Shown: positions 1 through 5,667 of the stretch, one piece after another
Layout of the letters: the number at the start of each line of letters is the position of its first letter
Numbering within the stretch: position 1 is the stretch's first letter
NCBI GenBank assembly: GCA_029857855.1
Contig: JAOUGG010000115.1
Coordinates: 1-7,058, forward strand
From: Acidimicrobiia bacterium
GTDB lineage: Bacteria > Actinomycetota > Acidimicrobiia > Acidimicrobiales > SZUA-35
DNA length: 7,058 nucleotides
Direction: 5' to 3'
The notes under the pieces: model-generated
What the model saw: only the letters and a program-made list of their open reading frames with translations
What the model was told of the DNA's origin: nothing
The model's database searches: none
Program-made: the position numbers and the translations under genes

Positions 1-2
1 CC

Positions 3-959
3 GGCCGACGTCTCGGTGCTCTCAATGGTGTCGTCGCGGCCGGCACGTTGACCCCGGTCGAGAACCTCGAGCTCCTCGTGACAACCGCCCCGATCAACGA
101 TCCGTCCCGCCGCAGCGACCTCGATCTGACGATCGTTGCGCTCTCGCCGTCGGCCTTCGACGCCGTCCGGGCGCAGCTCGCAACCGGCAGGTTGTTCGAC
201 GAAGGTTTCTCGAACCGGGCCGACCCCGTTGCCGTGTTGGGGGCGACGGCAGCCGAGCGGCTGGGAGTGAACGACCTCTCCGTGCAACCGGCGATCCGAG
301 TTGGGGACGATGTCTTCACCGTCATCGGCATCGTCGATGACGTCGCCCGCCAGTTCGAGCTGCTCAATGCCGTTATGCTCCCGGAGGGCACGGCCCGCCG
401 TTTCTACCACCTTCAGCGGCCGGAACTGGTGGTGGTGGAGACCGAAGTCGGCGCTACCGGCCTGGTCGCTCGCCAAACCCCCTTGGCGCTTCGACCCGAC
501 GCCCCGGAGGCCCTCGAGGTGGCGACACCCCGGGATCAGGAGCGCCTGCGCGATGTGGTGGCGTCCGACCTCGATCTTCTGTACGTTCTGCTCGGAGCGG
601 TGTCGTTGCTCGTCGGCGCGGTCGGCATCGCCAACGTGACCCTGGTCTCGGTCATGGAGCGCACAGCCGAGATCGGCCTGCGGCGGGCTCTAGGCGCCTC
701 CCGCATCCACATCGCAACCCAGTTCCTGCTCGAGAGCGGGACGATCGGCCTCATCGGCGGGATTCTGGGATCGAGCGCCGGTGTTCTTGTGGTGGTTTCC
801 GTCGCCGCAGTTCAGTCGTGGGTGCCCGTGGTCGACCCCGGGCTCACCGTGATCGCACCGTTCATCGGTGGCCTGGTCGGGCTGTCGGCCGGTGTCTATC
901 CGGCGGTTCAGGCCGCCCGACTGGAACCGGTTGACGCGCTGCGCGGTGGAGTGACATGA
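3..959 (+). CDS. MacB/FtsX-type ABC transporter permease, C-terminal part (5' end outside window)
   Basis: This is the membrane subunit of a type VII (MacB-like) ABC transporter, which couples cytoplasmic ATP hydrolysis to movement of an extracytoplasmic domain. The frame is open from the first complete codon at position 3 to the TGA at 957-959, giving 318 visible residues. A TTG at 48 could be called as a start, but the codons before it continue the family pattern ('LNGVVAAGT', like the pre-domain 'l..l.GV..a' of MacB). The expected N-terminal helix is also absent, so the gene almost certainly begins upstream. Counting from the TTG, an extracellular MacB_PCD-like domain fills about residues 1-170. 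Three helices follow at about 177-201, 226-256 and 265-287. The FtsX core signatures 'ERTAEIGLRRALGAS' (204-218) and 'YPAVQAARLEPVDALR' (284-299) are textbook for MacB. The partner ATPase could be encoded upstream or could be ATPase 1 downstream; the intergenic gap makes the former more likely. The substrate is unknown. Confidence 0.93.
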   Translation, partial: GRRLGALNGVVAAGTLTPVENLELLVTTAPINDPSRRSDLDLTIVALSPSAFDAVRAQLATGRLFDEGFSNRADPVAVLGATAAERLGVNDLSVQPAIRVGDDVFTVIGIVDDVARQFELLNAVMLPEGTARRFYHLQRPELVVVETEVGATGLVARQTPLALRPDAPEALEVATPRDQERLRDVVASDLDLLYVLLGAVSLLVGAVGIANVTLVSVMERTAEIGLRRALGASRIHIATQFLLESGTIGLIGGILGSSAGVLVVVSVAAVQSWVPVVDPGLTVIAPFIGGLVGLSAGVYPAVQAARLEPVDALRGGVT

Positions 960-960
960 A

Positions 961-981
961 CGGCGGCTTCGGGTGTTGCCG
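961..981 (+). terminator. Stem-loop after the permease stop, possible weak terminator
   Basis: CGGCGGC (961-967) pairs with GTTGCCG (975-981) over seven positions, two of them G-U in RNA, around a 7-base loop. It begins two bases after the TGA at 957-959, a usual place for a 3'-end hairpin. There is no T-tract after it, so it is not a classic intrinsic terminator. It could instead stabilise a 3' end or be chance in GC-rich DNA. Confidence 0.3.
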
Positions 982-988
982 GATTGTC

Positions 989-1010
989 GAACCTGGGTCA
1001 GCAGGCGTTC
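989..1010. promoter_or_regulatory. Imperfect inverted repeat upstream of ATPase 1, possible operator
   Basis: GAACCTG (989-995) is mirrored by CAG-GC-GTTC (1002-1010): GAAC/GTTC and CTG/CAG pair, with a two-base bulge (1005-1006) and a 6-base centre. It ends 13 bases before the TAGAAT box, so it would overlap the -35 region of that promoter, where a repressor or activator might bind. The half-site spacing does not fit the actinobacterial LexA box (GAAC-N4-GTTC). It could also be a second weak hairpin for the upstream transcript. Confidence 0.2.
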
Positions 1011-1023
1011 AGGCACGCCACTC

Positions 1024-1029
1024 TAGAAT
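1024..1029 (+). promoter_or_regulatory. Candidate -10 box (TAGAAT) for the ATPase/permease operon
   Basis: TAGAAT differs from the TATAAT consensus at one position and sits in the only non-coding gap before the operon. It would place a transcription start near 1035 and a leader of about 40 bases. No good -35 box is seen at 16-18 bases upstream ('gcaggc' at 1001-1006), so the site would be weak or activator-dependent. The operon could also be partly transcribed by read-through from the upstream permease. Confidence 0.35.
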
Positions 1030-1060
1030 CCGCCGATACTGACCGAGCGGTTTCCGGCCT

Positions 1061-1065
1061 GGAGG
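1061..1065 (+). promoter_or_regulatory. Ribosome binding site GGAGG before ATPase 1
   Basis: GGAGG lies 10 bases before the in-frame ATG at 1076. An out-of-frame ATG at 1072 is actually closer to ideal spacing (6 bases) but opens a frame with no family resemblance. A second weaker purine-rich site, GAAAGGG at 1096-1102, lies 6 bases before the in-frame ATG at 1109. The choice between 1076 and 1109 is therefore open. Confidence 0.5.
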
Positions 1066-1075
1066 CTGCTGATGA

Positions 1076-1828
1076 ATGGGCGCCTGTCTTGGACCGAAAG
1101 GGCGTGTAATGACCGCTACGACAAAGGACCGACGCCGGACCGGCGCCTCCGACGGTGGCGATCTCGTTGTCGAACTCCGGGGGGTCACGAAATCGTTCAC
1201 CTCGTCGACCGGATCCACCGTCGTTCTGGAGGACGTCGATCTCACGATCACCGCCGGGGAGAAGGCCAGCCTCGTCGGGCCGTCGGGGAGCGGCAAGTCC
1301 ACACTTTTGGCACTTGTTGCCGGGCTGCTTCGACCCGACAGCGGAACGGTGTCGATCGACGGGATGGCCTACTCCGAACTCGGCGAGCGGGACCGGGCCC
1401 AGATCCGGGCCGACCGCATCGGCATCGCGCTCCAGTCCGACAATCTGATCCCATTCCTGTCTGCTCGTGAGAACGTCGAGCTGGCCCTGTCGTTCTCCTC
1501 GGCCGCTCGCTCCCGGCGGGCGGTCCGGGCCCGGGCCGGTGAGCTGCTCGATGGTCTCGGCCTGACCGACCGTGCCCATCACATGCCCCGCCACCTCTCG
1601 GGCGGCGAGGCTCAGCGAGTGGCGTTGGCCGTGGCGATGGCCAACGAGCCGGCCCTGCTGCTTGCCGACGAGGTCGTCGCGGCGCTCGACGGCGACACAG
1701 CGGTCCGCGTCGTCGAGATGGTGTTGGAGGCCGACTTCGCCGTGCTGTTCGTCACCCACCACGTGGCCCTGGCCGATCGGGTCGACAGTCGCTATGAGCT
1801 CGTCGACCGACGGGTCGTCAGGAGATGA
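1076..1828 (+). CDS. ABC transporter ATP-binding protein 1 (MacB/LolD family), altered Walker B/D-loop
   Basis: This is a cytoplasmic ATPase subunit that should power the FtsX-type permease encoded two genes downstream. The 250-residue product has Walker A GPSGSGKST (68-76), Q-loop Q120 in 'ALQSDNLIPFL', ABC signature LSGGE (174-178), Walker B ALLLADE (193-199) with catalytic Glu199, and H-loop His228. All the core ATPase residues are present. It departs from the family after the catalytic Glu: the usual P-T-G-x-L-D reads V-V-A-A-L-D (200-205). The conserved 'ARAL' helix after the signature also reads 'AVAM' (185-188). The start is uncertain. The ATG at 1076 has GGAGG upstream, while the ATG at 1109 (11 codons later) has GAAAGGG and would give 239 residues; the first 28 or so residues are not conserved domain either way. 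The stop overlaps the next start (ATGA, 1825-1828), so the two ATPases are translationally coupled. Confidence 0.93.
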   Translation: MGACLGPKGRVMTATTKDRRRTGASDGGDLVVELRGVTKSFTSSTGSTVVLEDVDLTITAGEKASLVGPSGSGKSTLLALVAGLLRPDSGTVSIDGMAYSELGERDRAQIRADRIGIALQSDNLIPFLSARENVELALSFSSAARSRRAVRARAGELLDGLGLTDRAHHMPRHLSGGEAQRVALAVAMANEPALLLADEVVAALDGDTAVRVVEMVLEADFAVLFVTHHVALADRVDSRYELVDRRVVRR

Positions 1829-2550
1829 GAACGAAAACGGCGGAGCGCCTCCCGACCGTCGGCCGGATCGAGGCCCGCAACCTCATCGTCGACTATCGGA
1901 CCGACCAGGGCACGGTTCGGGCCCTGGACTGCTCCGAGTTCAGCGTCGAGCCGGGCTCCAACGTGGCGATCATGGGCCCGAGCGGATGCGGGAAGTCCAC
2001 CTTGCTGGGGTTGCTGGCCGGGCTGGCCGTGCCAACCAAGGGGACCGTTGCCGTCGGGGACACCCGCGTCTCGTCGCTTTCGGAACAGCAACGAGTCCTG
2101 TTTCGCCGTCGGTCGCTCGGCATGGTGTATCAGGCCGACAACCTGCTACCGCACCTCACCGTCGAGGAAAACGTCGGTCTCCAGCTTGCTATCTGCCGGT
2201 CCGAACTCCCAGCCGACCACGGCAGCGATCCGACCGATGTGCTGGAGCGATTGGGTCTTTCCGATCTGGCCCGCCGGCTTCCGGATCAACTGTCGGGAGG
2301 CCAGCGACAGCGGGTGGCCGTGGCCAGAGCCATCGTGCACGGTCCGGCGGTGATCCTGGCCGACGAGCCGACGGGAGCCCTCGACGCCGACAACGCCGAA
2401 CGGGTCATAGAACTGCTCGTCGAGGTCCAGCGGCAGACCGGGGCGACAATGGTGGTGGTCACCCACGATCCGGCAATCGGGGCCCACCTCGAGCGCACGG
2501 TGCTGCTGGATCGCCCGCTCCCGCCCGGGGAGGGCGACGATGCTCACTAG
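1825..2550 (+). CDS. ABC transporter ATP-binding protein 2 (MacB/LolD family), canonical
   Basis: This is the second ATPase of the operon, 241 residues, cytoplasmic, and predicted to drive the large permease that follows. Motifs are complete and canonical: Walker A GPSGCGKST (51-59), Q-loop Gln103 in 'VYQADNLLPHL', signature LSGGQRQR (156-163), Walker B AVILADE (175-181) followed by PTGALD, and H-loop His214 in 'VVTHD'. It aligns without gaps to ATPase 1 from Walker A through the Q-loop, and both carry the 'Q-x-DNL-x-P' variant, so the pair are likely paralogues. The ATG at 1825 overlaps the previous stop. An AGGAG at 1820-1824 abuts it with no spacer, which is poor for independent initiation and points to termination-reinitiation. 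No other ATG or GTG precedes the conserved region. The 3' end overlaps the permease gene by 11 bases. Whether it forms a heterodimer with ATPase 1 or a homodimer cannot be told from sequence. Confidence 0.96.
   Translation: MRTKTAERLPTVGRIEARNLIVDYRTDQGTVRALDCSEFSVEPGSNVAIMGPSGCGKSTLLGLLAGLAVPTKGTVAVGDTRVSSLSEQQRVLFRRRSLGMVYQADNLLPHLTVEENVGLQLAICRSELPADHGSDPTDVLERLGLSDLARRLPDQLSGGQRQRVAVARAIVHGPAVILADEPTGALDADNAERVIELLVEVQRQTGATMVVVTHDPAIGAHLERTVLLDRPLPPGEGDDAH
2527..2534 (+). promoter_or_regulatory. Ribosome binding site GGGGAGGG before the large permease
   Basis: A strong purine-rich site lies inside the end of the ATPase 2 gene. GGAGG (2529-2533) is 6 bases before the ATG at 2540, which fixes that start and the 11-base overlap. 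The permease can therefore initiate on its own as well as by coupling. Confidence 0.7.
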
Positions 2551-5500
2551 CTACGTCGTCGCCGAGCTGCTTCGGGTGCCTCGCCGCACCCTGTCGACCA
2601 TGGCGGGCGTCACGTTGGGTGTGGGACTGTTCTGCGGTGTCCTGTTCTTCGTCGACGGCCTTTCGGCCTCGATGACACAGCGAGCGGTGGCACCACTCGC
2701 CATCGACATACAACGGATCGTCACCGAGAGGGCCGGAGGGGAACTCCTCCTCACCCAGGTCTTCGAACCGGCTGAGACCCTGGCCTCCGGTGAGCAGTCA
2801 GCCGTCATGATCGAGATTCACAACGACAGCGAACTCCCGGCCAACGAGGTGACCGTCCGATCCTCGCCTGGTTCGGGCCTGACCTACGTCGCCGGCTCCG
2901 CCGAGATGGACGGCACGCCACTTGACGACGGTGACGGGAACCCGTTCGCCCAAGGAACGGCCCAGACCGGACTCAACCTCGGCCGGCTCGAACCGGGCGC
3001 CGGTCACACCCTGACCTATCGGGTCGAGGCCACCGAGTCCGTGACTCTCGGTGACGACCAGGTTCGGACAACCTTCTCGTCCCGTGAGTTGGTCAGCCCG
3101 GTAGCGGCCAACGCCCGAGCCACTGTGCCCATGGCCGAGCTGGCCGGGTTGATCGGTGCCATCGACGGTGTCCATGCGGCGAACCAGCTGTCATTGGCCA
3201 GCCTCGGTTCCGGCACACTCTCGTCGGGGTCGGTCACGGCCACGGGGCCGGTTCGCATCTTCGGGTTCGATGCGGCCTACGCCGAGGCCGACGACGCCAT
3301 CCGGATCGTCGAGGGCCGCTTCGAACCCGGCGGAGCCGTGATCAGCAGCGAGGCGGCCCGTGATCTGAACATCGGGATCGGGGATCCGGTGACCGCGGAC
3401 CTGCCGGACGGGTCGACCATGGTTCGCGACGTGACCGGAATCGCCGACCTGAGCGCAGCCCGATCGTTGTTCAGCAGTCGCCGGGGCGGCGATCTGGAAA
3501 CCTTCATCTATACCCGAAACGCCATCGTCGTGTCGCCGGTCGACTTCGCCGACATCGTGTATCCGGCCTACGAGCGGGCTGCGACGACAACCGGCGAGCG
3601 GCTCAGAAACCCCCCGATACGGGAGATCGACATCACCCTCGACGACACCCGACTGGCCGCCGACCCGGCCACCGCTGTCGGTGAGACGACCGCCATCGCC
3701 GAGGCGGTCAGCGAGGTTGCGGCCTCCCAGGACTACCTGCTCGACAACATCTCGAACACACTCCAGGTGGCGGCCGACGATGCAGTGGTGGCCAAGCGCC
3801 TCTTCGTCTTTCTCGGCGTACCCGGAGGTTTGCTCGGGGCAGCTCTGGCCGCCTATGCCGGGACGGTTCTGGCCGGGGCACAACGGCGGGAGCAGGCGAC
3901 CTTGCGGGTTCGAGGAGCCAGCCGTGGCCACCTGGTCCGCATGCTGGGAGTCCGCACCGCTCTGCTCACGGGGGTCGGCTCCGTGGTCGGGCTCCTCCTC
4001 GGCTACGGTGCCACCGCTGCGATCCTGGGCCAGGAATCGCTCAGCCGGGCATCCGCCGCCAGCCTGATCCGCTCCGCGATCACCGGTTCGGTCGGGGGCT
4101 TTCTCGTAACCGGGGCCGCGCTGTACATCACCGGACGGCGGTCCATCGATCGGGAGATCAACGAGGATCGCGCCCGCCTGGCCCACCGGCCACCCCTGTG
4201 GCGCCGGGCCTGGCTTGACCTGATCATTCTCGGTCTCGTCGTGATCGGCACCGGTGTGGCGCTCTGGGCCGACGCCTTCGCCGGGGCCGCCGGCTCGGTG
4301 TACTTCGGTCGGTCGGTTCAACTGAACCTCAGCCTGCTGGTGTTTCCGATCGCGGTGTGGCTCGCCGGCAGCCTCCTGGCCGCCCGGGTCCTCGGATCGG
4401 TGCTGACCGCGACCCAGCCCCAGTCGTCTGCCCATCTGCAGCGACCTCTGGCCTCCCTCTACCGGCTGAGCATCGGCCGCCGTCCGTGGGCCATCGGCAA
4501 CGGGGCAGTCGTTGTGGCCCTGGTGGTGGCGCTGGCCACCTGCCTGACCGCCTTCACCGCCTCCTACGACGGGGCCAAACGTCGTGACGCTCTCTACGCC
4601 AACGGCTCGGATGTCCGGATCACGCCCAGGCCCAACTCCGAGATGGTGATCGGACCCGACGACGCCGACGTGTTCCGGACCGAAGGTATCGAGGCCGTCT
4701 CACCGGTGATCTATGCTCCGAGCAACGTGATTCTCCGCAGCGCCCGGACATCGGACCCGGCCAACCTGGCGGCCATCGACCCGGCCGGCTTCGTCGCCGT
4801 CGCCCCCCTCGACGGCACCCGGTTCGTCGAAGCCGACGCAACCGCCGCGCTCGAGTCCCTGGCTGACGCTCCCGATACCATCCTGCTGAGCGAGGAGATG
4901 GCCGACTTTCTCAAGGTGGAGGTTGGTGACACGCTCCACGTGTTGGTGGCCCGGGCCACCGACGATCAGGTTGAAATCGACCTGGTGATAACCACTCTGT
5001 TCGAGCGGATACCGGGATTTCCCGACGGCGCCGATGCCGTGATGTCCCTGGCCCGCCACACCGAGGCGGCTCCGAACAAGCCACCCGACTTCTTTCTGGC
5101 GTCCACCGTAGCGCCAGACGACGAGACTCTCGAGCAGGCGGTAACCGCCATCCGGCAGGGTCCAGGCACCCGATCCGCCTTCGGGATCGAGACCAGGATC
5201 TCCGCTCTGGCCCGCGACCAGTCGAGTCTCGCCGCCCTCAACATCGCCGGATTGACCGATCTCGACGCCAGCTTCGCGCTTGGTATGGCCGTGGTCGCCA
5301 TCGCCATCTTCGTCTTCGGGTTGTTGCTGGCCCGCCGAAGGGAGTACGTCACGCTGCGGGCCCAGGGGATGGAGGCCCGCGCCATCCGTCTCCTGATCGG
5401 TTCCGAGGCGGCGACGGTCGCGGCCGCCGGCGCCGTTTCCGGCCTGGTCGTCGGGGCGGTGATGGGTTTCTATTTCGTCTCGGTGCTTCGGCCGCTGTTC

Positions 5501-5644
5501 GTCCTGCGGCCCTCCTACCAGCTGCCCGCCGGCGGCGCAATGGTCCCGGTGCTGCTGGTGGCCGTGGCGACCCTCGCGACGTCGATCGTCGGGTCGAGGC
5601 TGGTCAATCGAATGGAGCCGACCGAGCTGTTACGCGACGAGTGA
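2540..5644 (+). CDS. Large FtsX-family ABC permease, two FtsX modules, with an inserted DUF11-like extracellular domain
   Basis: This is the 1034-residue membrane subunit of the transporter. By eye there are ten membrane helices, at about 21-40, 421-445, 472-496, 515-532, 558-577, 595-618, 653-675, 910-930, 953-985 and 1000-1019. This gives two FtsX modules (cores about 420-540 and 910-1030) joined by two extra helices, a layout known for actinobacterial FtsX permeases. The C-terminal 'NRMEPTELLRDE' matches the usual end of an FtsX domain. Loop 1 (about 41-420) and loop 2 (about 676-909) are extracellular. Loop 1 starts as in relatives ('QRAVAPLAIDIQRIV', 47-61) and resumes at 'MAELAGLIGAIDGV' (198-211). 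Between them lies an extra segment with a DUF11-like beta-sandwich at about 78-168. The start is supported by GGGGAGG 6 bases upstream. Substrate unknown; lipid, lipoprotein, peptide export or mechanotransmission to cell-wall enzymes are all possible. No frameshift is apparent. Confidence 0.94.
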   Translation: MLTSYVVAELLRVPRRTLSTMAGVTLGVGLFCGVLFFVDGLSASMTQRAVAPLAIDIQRIVTERAGGELLLTQVFEPAETLASGEQSAVMIEIHNDSELPANEVTVRSSPGSGLTYVAGSAEMDGTPLDDGDGNPFAQGTAQTGLNLGRLEPGAGHTLTYRVEATESVTLGDDQVRTTFSSRELVSPVAANARATVPMAELAGLIGAIDGVHAANQLSLASLGSGTLSSGSVTATGPVRIFGFDAAYAEADDAIRIVEGRFEPGGAVISSEAARDLNIGIGDPVTADLPDGSTMVRDVTGIADLSAARSLFSSRRGGDLETFIYTRNAIVVSPVDFADIVYPAYERAATTTGERLRNPPIREIDITLDDTRLAADPATAVGETTAIAEAVSEVAASQDYLLDNISNTLQVAADDAVVAKRLFVFLGVPGGLLGAALAAYAGTVLAGAQRREQATLRVRGASRGHLVRMLGVRTALLTGVGSVVGLLLGYGATAAILGQESLSRASAASLIRSAITGSVGGFLVTGAALYITGRRSIDREINEDRARLAHRPPLWRRAWLDLIILGLVVIGTGVALWADAFAGAAGSVYFGRSVQLNLSLLVFPIAVWLAGSLLAARVLGSVLTATQPQSSAHLQRPLASLYRLSIGRRPWAIGNGAVVVALVVALATCLTAFTASYDGAKRRDALYANGSDVRITPRPNSEMVIGPDDADVFRTEGIEAVSPVIYAPSNVILRSARTSDPANLAAIDPAGFVAVAPLDGTRFVEADATAALESLADAPDTILLSEEMADFLKVEVGDTLHVLVARATDDQVEIDLVITTLFERIPGFPDGADAVMSLARHTEAAPNKPPDFFLASTVAPDDETLEQAVTAIRQGPGTRSAFGIETRISALARDQSSLAALNIAGLTDLDASFALGMAVVAIAIFVFGLLLARRREYVTLRAQGMEARAIRLLIGSEAATVAAAGAVSGLVVGAVMGFYFVSVLRPLFVLRPSYQLPAGGAMVPVLLVAVATLATSIVGSRLVNRMEPTELLRDE
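2771..3043 (+). other. DUF11/B_ant_repeat-like domain encoded inside the large permease
   Basis: Permease residues about 78-168 read like one DUF11-type surface repeat. A strand with 'IEIHNDSELPANEVTV' (91-106) corresponds to the family's 'v-tNtG-xxatnVtv'. 'GLTYVAGSAEMDGTPL' (113-128) corresponds to 'gltyv-gSaxvdGtpl', and 'GLNLGRLEPGAGHTLTYRV' (144-162) corresponds to 'G-x-x-LGxLaPGxsxtxtyrV'. Such domains are immunoglobulin-like beta-sandwiches on secreted or wall-associated proteins. Here the domain would face outward, next to TM1. The assignment is by recognition of the motif pattern. An unrelated beta-rich fold of similar composition is the main alternative. Confidence 0.7.
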
Positions 5645-5651
5645 CCTCGAT

Positions 5652-5667
5652 CGGTTGCACTCAACCG
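5652..5667. terminator. Perfect hairpin between convergent genes, possible bidirectional terminator
   Basis: CGGTTG (5652-5657) and CAACCG (5662-5667) form a perfect 6-bp stem with a 4-base loop. It lies 8 bases after the permease stop and overlaps the last codons of the convergent peptidase gene. The 3' arm can pair alternatively with GGTTG at 5671-5675. No T-tract flanks it on either strand, so termination would be weak or factor-assisted. Confidence 0.4.

Noticed and set aside
48..50. TTG as the true start of the first permease
   Set aside because: The frame stays open to the window edge, the residues before it fit the family, and the expected N-terminal membrane helix would be missing.
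989..1010. LexA (SOS) box suggested by GAAC...GTTC
   Set aside because: The half-sites are 14 bases apart, whereas actinobacterial LexA boxes have GAAC and GTTC separated by 4 bases.
998..1762. Open frame of 254 codons on the minus strand opposite ATPase 1
   Set aside because: The opposite strand has every ABC ATPase motif. This one has none and is an antisense shadow.
1572..2675. Open frame of 367 codons on the plus strand spanning ATPase 1, ATPase 2 and the permease start
   Set aside because: It crosses three well-supported genes out of frame, and its translation is Arg/Pro/Ser-rich, typical of a GC-rich shadow.
3191..4435. Long open frame (414 codons) on the minus strand inside the large permease gene
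   Set aside because: It is antisense to a clear coding region in high-GC DNA, where stop-free shadow frames are common. Its Gly/Arg/Asp-rich translation resembles no family and has no supporting ribosome binding site or spacing.
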